Source: Anseranas semipalmata (Eukaryota > Chordata > Aves > Anseriformes > Anseranatidae). From it: a DNA stretch of 64,000 nucleotides. The DNA lies in contig VXAA01000959.1 in the NCBI GenBank assembly GCA_013399115.1, forward strand, positions 697,353 to 761,352, written 5' to 3'. The translations under genes were made by a program, and so were the position numbers. Below, piece by piece: positions 12,050 to 22,953 of this stretch. The first letter of the stretch is position 1. Every line of letters starts with the position of its first letter. The notes below the pieces were generated by a model, which saw only the letters and a list, made by a program, of their open reading frames with translations, did no database searches and had not been told where the DNA came from.

Positions 12050-14695
12050 CTGAACACTGTGGGAAACGCAGTGTATGTTGCCTCTGGAGGTAGGGTTGGG
12101 AGGGGAGCCTAAATGACTGGTTTATGTGGGAATTTGTAGCAGAGGGTGGAGTACAGAAGGAATACACTGAGATTTAGTCTTTCTTGTCTCCAACTCACTT
12201 TCTGGCTATAAATGTTAGTAGTAAGGACTATGGAAGTGGGGAGAGGAGGAGGAGTGGATCTGCTTCAGCTTGGTGCTGCATGCTTTTGGGGAGAAGGTTC
12301 CTCATTATTTACTTGCAATTAATCTGTTTAAGACAAATTGCTTTGAGGAGGTGAGTTGCTTCATCACAACATACTGTTTTATGAAACAACTCATGAAGAA
12401 GTACATGTATCTAAACTGAAATTATGTTCATACAAGCCTCCTTTTAAATTCACAATGTGATAGAGTATAGCTTAAAGTCCTGCTAGAACAATACTGTTGC
12501 TGTGTAGGAAAGTGGCATTTACTTGCAATGTGTGCACCTGGCATGAATTGAGGTTGTTTGGGTTGATGAGGAAGCGATTAGATAAAGCCACAGCTGGCTT
12601 TCAAATTTTGATGCAAATTTTGAGGCTGGAAAAGGCTCAAATCCTACTCCATCCTCCTGTGGGAATCCCTAAAATCAGTGGGGTTAGATGGATACTAACG
12701 TGTAAGTTTGTGCTCAACTATAACAAAATTTAACAGTGAATTTTTAAGTGATAATGAATATTCAACTATAAACATTTTACAGTTCTTTTCTAATCTGACC
12801 ACTCTCAAGTTGTTGAAATTTGCTTAACTTCAAAATTCTGAAGTAAACACAAACTTCTCAGGTCATTCATTAATCTTTCTGGTTTTGAACAATATTGTTC
12901 TGCAATCTTTCAATTCAGTTACACACACTGAGGAGATATTTGTGAAGATTTTGTAACATTTAATACCAAAGCAAAGAAGAACACAAGTCCTCTGACTTTA
13001 CCTATGAAAAGATTAGAATTAATTGCTCATAAGCAGTCTTTTCATAAACATCCTCGGTGATGCTACATTTTGGAGCTAAAATTCTGATTAAGGTCACTAA
13101 AATAGTTCAAAGGGATGGCTTTTGAGTACGGGCTGCATAAGCCCATCTTAAACCTGTGAGGAACTAAATATATGGAGCTATTCACATATCAGGTACTTAA
13201 AGATAAGTATGTGCATAAGTGTTAAGGACATGGACCAATAAAGTAAATTTAGAACTTTTCTTTTGATTTATTCTTATTACAACCAGAACATTTCTTAAAA
13301 TGAAGAAAGATGGCAGGAAATAATTCCCCTCGCTTAACTTCTGTTTTTCTTGGTAAAACATTGTTATTTGTGGTGTTTATATAATTATATTCCAGTGTAA
13401 TTCAAGTATGTAATGACATTTCTCCAATGAAAGCATTTAAATAACTCAGGAAATTGCTTTACTGTTCTGTTTCCTGACTTAAAACCCATTTTGTCATGTT
13501 CATTTTATTGTTCAATCTGTCTGAGCTCATCTAGATATATTCTACCCTATACAAAGCAAAATAAAATATTTACTCGCCGATCATCTCATATATGTATATA
13601 TACAAATATGCATGTTATATTAAGACTGTTCTTAGATATATTATTTATTATTTTCAGCATCATCCTTTACTCAGTTGTATTTTGTATTAAAAACAGAAAA
13701 CTCACAGAACACCAGAGTGGGACTAGAAATAGAAATGGAGGAATCTCATTAAAAAAGGAGTATCGAATAATAATTCTATGTTATAGAATACAAATTAAAC
13801 AATGAGAAAAAACATTTCCATTTTTCTCGTGGTATCAATCAAATGTAAGAAATAGTGTTTTTTCTTTCATTTGGGTATGTATGAAAGCTACTTTTTTGCA
13901 TGTAGAGCTCAAAAGGTTTTTTTTATTTTGTTCAGTGAAATGAAATAGTTTGGTACAGAGGTGATATTTTCCAGCAAAAGAAGGGCAAAATTTACCAGAC
14001 TAGCTGTAGAAACGGATCTTCTTTTACCATAAAGACACTTCTGTAAGAGTAGTGATAGGTTAATCTGTCTCATTTTTATCCAGACCTTTTTTAATGCAGT
14101 GGATAAGATTAAAGTACAAGCTGAATACCACAGGTGTAGCTTGGGTTTTTAATCTGCTTGACTCAAGTTATTCTAGTTACTGAATGGGGCTACTAATAAT
14201 ACAGTTCCCAAAATAAAATAGGAAATGTAAGTACCACAATGCTTTTATTCAGCTTTGAATAAATCAGTGGAGCATAAAATATACTGAAACAGATTAAATT
14301 TGATTCCTGCAGGAATCAAAGTTTAAGAAGCTATGGTAGAGATGGAGAGAAACTCAACAGACGAGATCAAACACAGCGCAGGGGAGCCAGCTTCTGCTGG
14401 GGTGCGTCTGTGCCCAGAGAAACCACCGCAGGGGGGTGGCTGCTGTGGGCCCTCTGGGAATTTGGCCTAAATAAACAGCTTAGTGACATCTATGCTCTTG
14501 GTTTTCATCTTTTCATGTGAAAATAGAGACCAGTGAGATTATGGTATTTATTTCCATGCTAACCTGCTCTGGAAAATATCTTCACACTCCAGTGCAAAAA
14601 TGAAAGGAAGAGAAGAAGCCAGGTAGCCTGAAATAATTGCTAGTATGTAAGGACTTTCTAATTTGGCACTATAAATTTGTAAATTTGTAAGTACC
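12050..14695. other. Unique AT-rich DNA, no gene recognised
   Basis: The longest open frame here (13491-13805) encodes an Ile/Tyr/Phe-rich peptide from AT-rich DNA and has no domain. An isolated GC-richer patch at about 14370-14460 precedes an AATAAA at 14471, but I could not tie it to an element. Confidence 0.5.
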
Positions 14696-14718
14696 TTTTT
14701 TTTTTTTTTTTTTTTTTT
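14696..14718 (+). repeat. Poly-T tract (23 T)
   Basis: Twenty-three uninterrupted T residues in otherwise AT-rich unique DNA. Confidence 0.95.
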
Positions 14719-14889
14719 CATAAGGCACCTTAGGTTTTATATATTCCAGGCCAAATTCTTTAGCCCTCAGGTGAGCAAAACTCCTGCTGCTCACACTGAG
14801 AGGTCTGCTCAGTTAAAGAGCAGAAAAGCTTCATCCTGTGTTACACTGGTAGCTTTGATATTTCTGTAATTTTTTGTTTTTCTGTGAGT

Positions 14890-15370
14890 TGAGGAGTCTC
14901 AAGCCTCTGTCCGTCTCCCCAAGCTCCCAGGATGACAACGGAAAGGCAGCAGAGCGAACCCTGCCCCACCACGGTGTCTACAAGTAGCATGGGCCCCACC
15001 TCTGGGGGTTAGAGATAGCTACTTGCAACCCCAACAGGGACCAGAGCAAGAGCAGGAAGGTGATGAGAGAGGCAAAGTCGTTGTGGTGGTATTAATAATT
15101 GCAGGAGGTAATTCAGAGGAGCAGAACATTTTGGAAAAGCCTTTCCTTCCCAGAAAGGAAAGCTGGAGTGTTCAGTTCCTCCCCCACCCTGGATTGGCCA
15201 GGGAAGCAGTGGGGCTGCAAGCATGGGCTGGAAGGGGCTCTGGGCACCCCTGTTCTCACGGGAAGCAGAGCCAGCCCATGCATTGTGCAGTGACTGTAGT
15301 AGAAGGATGCGTGTGTAAGCCCTGGCCACATAGGTTCTACCTGCCCTCAAGCCTAGCTGTACCCTGAGGT
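14890..15370. other. GC-richer patch with overlapping open frames
   Basis: Base composition rises above the neighbours and frames of about 110 codons are open on both strands over the same bases (15023-15367 plus, 15009-15350 minus). Both peptides are low in hydrophobic core residues and match nothing I know. Mutual overlap is typical of a GC-rich noncoding stretch. Confidence 0.35.
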
Positions 15371-15754
15371 GCTGCTTATGCGAGTGTTTAAATGTTTTTC
15401 CTGTATCTTAAAGTTCAGACAGAAGTGTGAAGTTACCTGATTTTGTTAGGAAATCCATTTTCCTTGACTTGACTAAACACTATCTCTTAGCTGTTGGCTT
15501 TGATATTGGCAAAATGAAGCCATTGATTATGACTCTAACTGTGCTGTTTTGGACTTCATTTTATGTAACAACATTGCCCTGGTCAGACTAGACTGAGTAA
15601 CTCCAACTTTTAAGATCTAACTCAGTAGTCAATATATGCTTGTATGTTTTAGACAATACTCATTCATGTGTATCTAAATACAGCCTTTTTTGTCAGTCTT
15701 TAAGTCCAGAAACTAATTAATCCCTTTTACTATTAACTGTCTCGAGTACAGAAC

Positions 15755-16320
15755 TTCTTGATGAATTTCCATGATCCCACCCTCTACTCTGCCCTGGTGA
15801 GATTGCATCTGGAGTATTGTGTCCAGTTCTGGGCCCCTCAGTTCAAGAAGGACAGGGAACTGCTTGAGAGAGTCCAGCGCAGAGCCACGAAGGTGATTAA
15901 GGGAGTGGAGCATCTCCCTTCTGAGGAAAGGCTGAGGGAGCTGGGTCTCTTTAGCTTGGAGAAGAGGAGACTGAGGGGTGACCTCATTAATGTTTATAAA
16001 TATGTAAAGGGTGAGTGTCAGGAGGATGGAGCCAGGCTCTTCTCCTTGACACCCAATGATAAGACAAGGGGCAATGGGTGCAAGCTGGAATATAGGAGGT
16101 TCCACTTAAATATGAGAAGAAAATTCTTCACGGTGAGGGTGACAGAGCACTGGAATGGGCTGCCCAGAGAGGTTGTGGATTCTCCTTCTCTGGAGACATT
16201 CAAAACCCGCCTGGACGCGTTCCTGTGTGACCTGATCTAGGTGTTCCTGCTCCGGCAGGGGGATTGGACTAGATGATCTTTCAAGGTCCCTTCCAATCCC
16301 TAACATGTGATTCTGTGTGA
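15755..16320 (+). mobile_element. CR1 LINE 3' fragment with intact ORF2 C-terminus
   Basis: A 5'-truncated CR1 retaining the end of ORF2 and the 3' UTR. The frame from 15758 to the stop at 16240 is unbroken over 160 codons. It reads [48 protein letters not shown] and [12 protein letters not shown], all hallmark blocks of the CR1 ORF2 C-terminal region downstream of the RT palm. No catalytic motif is present because the element starts 3' of it. The 3' UTR contains GGATTGGACTAGATGATCTT and GTCCCTTCCAATCCCTAACA, and ends in an ATTCTGTG-type octamer. It is much better preserved than the copy at 6.3-7.2 kb, so it is a younger insertion. It is dead on arrival by truncation. Confidence 0.96.
15758..16240 (+). 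pseudogene. CR1 ORF2 C-terminal remnant
   Basis: This is the protein-coding part of the truncated CR1. In a full element the protein is an endonuclease plus reverse transcriptase that copies CR1 RNA into the genome. Only the last ~160 residues remain, ending at the natural C-terminus (LDAFLCDLI then stop). The endonuclease domain and the RT catalytic aspartates are absent, so no activity is expected. The first ATG lies in the non-CR1 junction and is not a biological start. Confidence 0.9.
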
Positions 16321-17150
16321 ACAACTGCTATAGCCTCTTGTAGTGTTGATGGGCTAAGGCACTGACAGAAACTTGAGTGCTTTTTTAATTTCATCTAAGA
16401 AGATACCTGTAAGTATTTGAGAAATAGTCTATGTAAAATGCGTGTTTAAATAAAAATACATGCATAAACGTCTCATGGGAGTCCTAGCTTCACCGGGTGC
16501 TTGTTTTGTAGTGAACAGTAATTAGCGTTAGAAAGGTAGTGGACATATCAATCACTGTGTGCTGTGGCTAAACCATCTTGCTTATCTGAAGTTTGGATGA
16601 TAATTTTCATTAAATGAAGAAAGCATGCTGGTACTCAGCAGTGTAAATGTGTAAGATATGAAATAATTTTTAATTTTCTATATCTCAATCCTATTCTTCA
16701 TATTTAAGAAATGTAAATTCTACTAGTATTATATACTTGGCAGGTATTTATTACAACAGTCTTCAGAACTAATTTCCATATAGATGTGTTCTCAAGACTG
16801 CATTACTTGAAGGAGGGGAAAAAAAGGTTAGGTTGAAGAGAAGATCAAGATTAGATCTCATACTGATGAATTTGCATGCAAAACCCTAGTGAAGTAGTGT
16901 TACCTATTCAAGGCTAACCCCCCACTCTTTAACTGGTACAAAATATGTTTGTAGATGTTGATTTGTGTGTGTGTGTGAGATCTCTGATCCTGTGAGGAGT
17001 TCAAGCTTAAGAAGTGTGAGGCTGTATCTTGCATTTTACACTAATCTAAGCAAACTCAGTTTGTTAGCTGTAAAGGCTGGGAGCCTTCAAAAGCACATGT
17101 AGTTCATGACTGCCTAATTGCATGCAAAACGATGAGAAGATACTGAAAAG
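16321..17150. other. Unique AT-rich DNA
   Basis: Apart from a short GT microsatellite at 16964-16978 nothing is recognisable. It separates the CR1 from the candidate exon at 17171. Confidence 0.6.
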
Positions 17151-17170
17151 TCTTGCATTTTTTATTTCAG

Positions 17171-17459
17171 AAGCTGCCTATTTGACAAAGATCATGTGAG
17201 ATGGTCTGTAGTCCTCCTCTCAGACACAGCAGTTGGGGCCAGAATGGGCTCAAGTGGTTCCCTTATGCAACCACTTATGAAGTATTACGTTTTTCTTAAT
17301 CTATCCATAACTTGCATCTTGTATTCAGTATGTGTGCTGAATTTCTCCCTCCATCCCCTAATGAAATATTTCCTAACAAAACTGAAACCACATCCTTTTT
17401 GTTTTGAAGTCGCAAACATGCATTCATATAAGATGTATGAAAAATCTGTAGCAGAATGA
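17171..17459 (+). other. Candidate 3'-terminal exon
   Basis: The acceptor TTGCATTTTTTATTTCAG ends at 17170. From the second base the frame stays open for 96 codons including the stop at 17457-17459. The reading phase matches the two bases left by 11729-11759. The peptide is rich in hydrophobic residues in its middle (YYVFLNLSITCILYSVCVLN), which could be a membrane segment but could also be composition. No family is recognised, and a 289-base open frame is not rare in such DNA. Confidence 0.17.
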
Positions 17460-17548
17460 ACACCTCCTGACTTCCTTGAATTCTGGATTATAAATAGGCT
17501 CACTTTTAATCACAAGTGCCTCACTGAAATAAGTTCTTTCTATTGCTT

Positions 17549-17581
17549 AAAAAAAAAAAAAAAAAAAACGAAAAAAAAAAA
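17549..17581 (+). repeat. Interrupted poly-A tract
   Basis: Twenty A residues, the dinucleotide CG, then eleven more A residues. It is possibly an old poly-A tail, but no source element is visible upstream. Confidence 0.9.
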
Positions 17582-19200
17582 CAGAAATTCCACTTAAGTA
17601 TCTTGTTAGGTACTTCTCAAAGACAAAAGTATGTTCAAGAAACCATAGATCCTACTAGAGTTACTCATGCCTGAAAAATAACACAGCCTGATTGTCAGAA
17701 AGGCCTAAGGATAGTAATAGTGTCTCCACTTCTCTGCTTAGCACCTTTGGGGAGGGGATGTCCCATGTCTCATCATTGGTGAAATGCACAGGGTCCAGTG
17801 TCCACTTGTAATGAGGAAGTCAATCTGCAAGCCTCATCTGTTTATGTTAACTGTTCTCTTTTTCTGTCTTATACACAGTGAATGCATAGGCAATACCTGT
17901 GTCTCTGACAATAGCAGATGTGATGAGACTGCAGTGGGCGTGAGGAAGCTGAGCTCAAATTGCTTTTGCATCTACAAACGTAGAGTTTACGTGAAAGTCT
18001 TTCAGTAGAGCTTGGGGAACCCAAAGGAGAAAGGTGTGCGGAGAAAGGAGAGGCATGTAAAATGCGCACAATTGATTTCACTTAACCATTCTAAGAACAT
18101 TGTCAGTCTTTAATAAATATAACCCATGGCTCACCTGCAGGAGACACAATGTATTTGAGACAAACAGGCGAGGCATGTAGCTGTCTGTGAATAACCGTAA
18201 TGTTCTGCTAGTAGCAAGACCCACCCGTCTGCCATTACATAACTACTTGACAAAACTTGCTGACTTAATCTACCTGTGAACTCACCCAGCGGTGCAGGAA
18301 TTATCATTAGAAACTTAAAAGCTCTATTCAAAGTCTGTCAGTACTTTAGACATCTACTCTGCCAAGATGAGCCATCTCTACAAGTGTAACTGTTCTGACT
18401 GCAGGGGCTTATGGACAGCTAGATATTACCCACAATGCATTTTTTCCCTTTTGCTACAAATATCTTGGACAGAAAATGTAAAATTAAGTTAACGTAATAA
18501 GCACTTCTCAAGTGAGACCAGGTACAGCAGTTAGAGCTGAACTGGAGGTGGTCAGTCTAAATTGGATTCAGCTGAACCTGACTTCTGCTTTCCCTCCCAC
18601 CCTACCACCTATTTCTTCGCTTGTCCTCCATGCATTCAGTATCTTACAAGACTGTCTACTGTTCTCCATCTGGCTATAAGGGCTAACTAGTCCTAGATGT
18701 GGTGGGTATGTACCGATGTCTTTGGGAAAACTCAAGTTTTTCAATGTTGGATGTTTACTTTGATTACAGACCTATAAGGCTTTGGGAAGACATTGTAAGT
18801 CTTCTCATTTCTACTTTCTCTGGTCCTGCTTCAAACTCTGTTTAGCATGTGCTCTGCAGTTTTCTCTAGCAAGGTGAAAAATTATGGAGGTATGATTTTG
18901 ATTTTTAAATGATTTGCACACTAGTCTTCTTTCTGGTCTTTCTTAATTCAAAGACTGTTTACTGAAGAGATGTTTTTCTTGTTGAAAAAGACACTATTTA
19001 TATACACATCTAACAGTACTGAATCAAAGAAAGGGCATTCTTCTAGAAGCTCCTCTTCATAAATGCTTTCAAAGCTAGTCTGTTGACTTAAATGTTTATT
19101 AAATATTTAGAATTTTAATGTAGGAGACCAAATAGTATAATGCATGGACATAATAAATAAATAGTCAGATAATACAACTTTGAAAGATCAACTGATTATT

Positions 19201-19250
19201 GATATATATATATACACACACACATACATACCCCCAAGTTAAGTTGGGGG
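19201..19250 (+). repeat. TA/CA microsatellite followed by a 7-bp hairpin
   Basis: A (TA)n(CA)n run at 19202-19230 abuts CCCCCAA-GTTAAG-TTGGGGG at 19231-19250, a perfect 7-bp inverted repeat with a 6-base loop. There is no T-run or gene context to call it a terminator. Confidence 0.75.
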
Positions 19251-20554
19251 TTTCACTTGGCATGTAGTAGGAAACTGTCAGTGGTGGTGCAAATACTGAG
19301 TGTTTACTGAAGCAAAGAATAGCTGTGTCTTCTCATGGATGAAGTAATGAACACATTTGTAGAAGTAACATTAATTGGAGGCATAGAAAAACTAAACAGT
19401 TTCCTCTCTAAATGGGAAAGGTGTTAGAGACAGCTGGGATGATCAAGATCTTCCTGTTGCTCTAGCACTGTTATCTGTGAACTGTCTTACATCCCATTTT
19501 GTGTGTCCTTCATGAAAGCTATGGTCACCTTTTCTGGTAAAACTACTTGTCCCTTCTGACAGTCTAATACAGTCTACAGTAATAAGACCATAGTAGCTCT
19601 GACACCAAAATCAAAGTTGAAACCTGGCTTTTCAGGAGTCTTCAGTGATCCCTCGTATAAAAGTATCTAAATGTGTGAGTACACGTGATTATACAAACAA
19701 TGAGCACAGACAGTAATAAAACAGTTATTGGATAGGCCTTAGCAGTTAATGTTTTTCTCATAAGTTGACAGTACCTTCACTGAAAGGTATGGGATTGGGA
19801 GAACCACAACTTTGTAAACTACAGAAATGGCCGTGCAAGTAGGTGTATTGTTATATGAGAAATACAAAATGTAATTTTAGTATCATAGCCACTTCTCCTG
19901 TATTTTTGAAATGCCAAATTGGGCTGACCTACAGTCACTACTTGGAGTTTGAGCTCCCTTAGCAGTGTGGGCATTGTCTGGCATTTAATTGCTTGATCTT
20001 TGTTTCTAGTGACTGGATTTCACTTTATCTGAGGTAGTTCCAGACCTCAAAATTAAGAGCTACTAAACCCATAGCTCTAGATGATGATGTACACGTGTGA
20101 GTTAAAATGCTTCTCTTATTCTAAAGGGGAAATAGTGCAGGACTGGCATTTGGGATATTGATTCTTTAGCTACCTCTGTAACTTCTGCCTACCCATTTTT
20201 TTTTTCTTTTTTTACTATTTTCAGACTGCTTTGATATATGGATAGTTAACAGTTAATATATCAAAACTGTAATCACTGTCATTTTCCTTTCAATTTACTT
20301 GCTCTCATTTTGTGGGGTTTTCACTATTGTATTCTGAACAGCTGAATCCTATTTTCTGAATAATGATCATCTTGCAAGAAAATTTAATATAAGAGAACAA
20401 CATCAAACTGACAGGATGATTGAATGGGTAATATATGCCCTCTTCTTTTTAATGTGTTGTATCTTTATGATACCGTGGCCTGTAGTTGACAACTTTGACC
20501 CACATCTTCCTTTTTAGTTAACCTCCATCAACTATTTAATATAGCTTCACATGT

Positions 20555-20760
20555 TTGTCATATGAATTAGTAATTAATGCCATTCTGTTCCTCATGTTAA
20601 TATGTTCATTGAAAATGACATAGAAGGAAGGGCACTTAAATCTACAGAGAATTAATTAGCATGGAATTTTCAGTATATCATCTAGTGTTAATTAGCAGTT
20701 AAGCCATCTTCTGGTGCATGACCTGCTGATTTAAATACAGCTTTCTGTTACAGTGGCCCT
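20555..20760. promoter_or_regulatory. Candidate conserved noncoding element, TAATTA-rich
   Basis: About 200 bp hold three homeodomain core clusters (GTAATTAATGCC, AATTAATTAGCATGG, GTTAATTAGCAGTTAA) in complex, non-repetitive sequence. Such clustering is typical of vertebrate developmental enhancers. The call rests on motif density only; conservation cannot be measured here. Confidence 0.28.
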
Positions 20761-22540
20761 GGGGGAAAATGCCTTGAAAGGGTACTCTCTTGAAAATGAA
20801 ACTCTCTACATTTGGCTCTCTCTGTTTCATTGTACCTTAGCATCAGATCTTTCTCAGCCCTTTCTACAACACAAAACTCCATTTATTAAAGTAATAAGCA
20901 AGCAGCAATTCTGATATCAGAAAAGATAATGATAGATTTAAGCATGCCAAAGCAATGTGCTGTCTGATGGAGGTGACACAACTCTATTGCTAAAGGAGGG
21001 CCATATCCTCTCTGATGGATCTCTGTAGTTGCAGTGACTTCAGTGAAGCTTTAGTACCTTTTTTTAAACACATAAAATTCTACCTTGAGGAACTGTAATA
21101 TTGGCTGTCTGAGCCATTCAGGAAGTCATCTTCTGGAGTCTTTTCTTTCTCTAGATATTTACACTGTATATGCTTATATTTCTTGTGAAAATAACAGGAA
21201 CAAATACCATGTTATATTTTAACTACCTAGCTTAATAGTTCTGCTCATGTTTTGCTATTCCTGCTTTGAGTTGTAACTGATCCTTTAAATTTTTGAGTTC
21301 ATTGGTATAAAAATATCTAAAGCTCTATTTTATTGAGCACTTCCATCATCTTGAATACCTTTATTATGCTGCTTTTGAGGTCTTATTTTTCTATGCAATT
21401 CAATTCCCTTGACCTCAGAAGAGTATTCATTCCTGGTATCCTCTGCTTTATATTATACAGGCTTTACCCTGGTGTGTCATCAAAACTGTTGCTGTGAAGT
21501 GGTGAGTTTTAGTACTATGAAATTGAACTCTTCCATAGCGATAGAAAACAACTGACCCTAGTTCTTCAACTAGTGGGTGATTGATTGGGAGACAAAAGCA
21601 AGGGAGAAGTAAACTTCTTGTGCTGTTGGCTTTTTGTTTGTTTGTTTTTCTAATAATTCCAAAGTAAAGTAATACTGTGAAAGACACTACTAGATTGAAA
21701 ATAGTCTCTTGAACACAAGAGATGGCTTATCCAGGAAATGTCCAACTTATGAGTTTCTGAAATGAAAACTCTTAATAACCAAAAGAGCAATCTTCTCGAT
21801 TGTTACCAGCATTATGCAGATTCTCTTAGTAGGAGACATTGGATCTGCAGTACATTACAGACAAATGGTATATAAGTTTTAGACACCATCTCAGACACTT
21901 GCAGTGAAATTTCTACCTAAAACAAGGGTAGACTGTGTAAATCTGTTTATTACCATCATGAAGTATATTTACAGGCCAATTATAAATGACTGCTTAGGTG
22001 GTTAATAACTTAATGAATTCTTCAGATCAAAATCTCTGCATATTTAACACAATAATATTTATTAACTTCAAAGTTCTTCATGGCATATACAATACTTGAA
22101 AAATTGCACCCTACAGAATAGTGGACGGGGCTTGTTTTGAAGGAAGTTGAGTCAAATCCAAGCTTGATCTTTAGAAATCCAGACTCTGTGCTTTGATATC
22201 TCTAGCAAAGCTATTCATTTCAAAGCTATTTCACTGCATATTTTTGCACTGTCCAACAGCTGACTACTACTCATTCAATGTATTCATTATTCAGATTTCC
22301 TGAAGGTCTCTGTCTCTATAGATTGACCAAGAATTTAGTGCTGATAGTTAAACATTGCCTGTACTTGCTCTCCACAGCGTGTTGAAACTGCAATTGGTAG
22401 TCTTCGTTTCTGACAAAAGATACATCCAATCTGAACTTCTACTTCTGTGTTACAAAATCACTCCCTAATCAAACACACTGTCCTAAGCTATTAGCACTAA
22501 GTATAAACACTGTTGTTTCCCTGAACTTTGACATGTTCAA
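20761..22540. other. Unique AT-rich DNA
   Basis: No gene, repeat family or notable structure is recognised. The short frame on the minus strand at 21448-21687 is unremarkable. Confidence 0.6.
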
Positions 22541-22544
22541 ACAC

Positions 22545-22563
22545 TTTTTTTTTTTTTTTTTTT
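22545..22563 (+). repeat. Poly-T tract (19 T)
   Basis: Nineteen consecutive T residues flanked by unique DNA. Confidence 0.93.
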
Positions 22564-22813
22564 AACTGGTCATCTTAAATTGCATTTAAAGCAGAACTGG
22601 TCTTTGAAATCAAACTCAGAATACGAAGCTGCTGTGTTTCTGGAGCAGCTGCTGGTGAAGTCCTACTAGCTGATATTGGTTGGGCAGGGAAAAGGCGTCA
22701 AAAGGTGCTTATCTATGCTTACCTCCTCCCTGTGTTGCTGTGAGAGGTGTTTAAGGTAAATTAGTGCGACAGTGGTGTTTTTATTTTTATTTTTCCTTTG
22801 CTCCCTCTCACAG

Positions 22814-22877
22814 AATATGGGATATATATAAATATGGGATATATAAAAAAATATATATAAATATGGGATATATAAAA
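22814..22877 (+). repeat. Small AT-rich minisatellite
   Basis: Three copies of the core ATATGGGATATATA begin at 22815, 22832 and 22862 with AT-rich spacers of unequal length. The repeated GGG makes the unit easy to see in otherwise A/T-only sequence. Confidence 0.8.
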
Positions 22878-22953
22878 ATCTTGGCTTAAAGATTACTAAA
22901 ATGGTTCTTTGGTTGTGTTTCCAGCTTTTCTTCTCTGCAACAATTTCTGGCAA

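Larger units (their letters stand above)
17460..20550. other. Unique AT-rich DNA
   Basis: It contains a long A tract at 17549-17581 and a TA/CA microsatellite with adjacent hairpin at 19201-19250. Open frames are under 75 codons and unrecognised. Confidence 0.6.

Noticed and set aside
13491..13805. 104-codon plus frame with hydrophobic segments
   Set aside because: It is Ile/Tyr/Phe-rich because the DNA is AT-rich. No codon bias, start context or neighbour supports it.
14340..14500. Possible LTR: GC-rich patch followed by AATAAA
   Set aside because: No TG...CA ends, target-site duplication, primer-binding site or partner LTR could be found.
15009..15367. Paired ~114-codon frames on opposite strands
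   Set aside because: Both are open over the same GC-rich DNA and neither has recognisable sequence. No splice or start context favours either.
15713..16324. Minus-strand frames over the 15.7 kb CR1
   Set aside because: Antisense shadow of CR1 ORF2.
19231..19250. Hairpin as a terminator
   Set aside because: There is no bacterial context and no U-tract. It is a simple inverted repeat beside a microsatellite.
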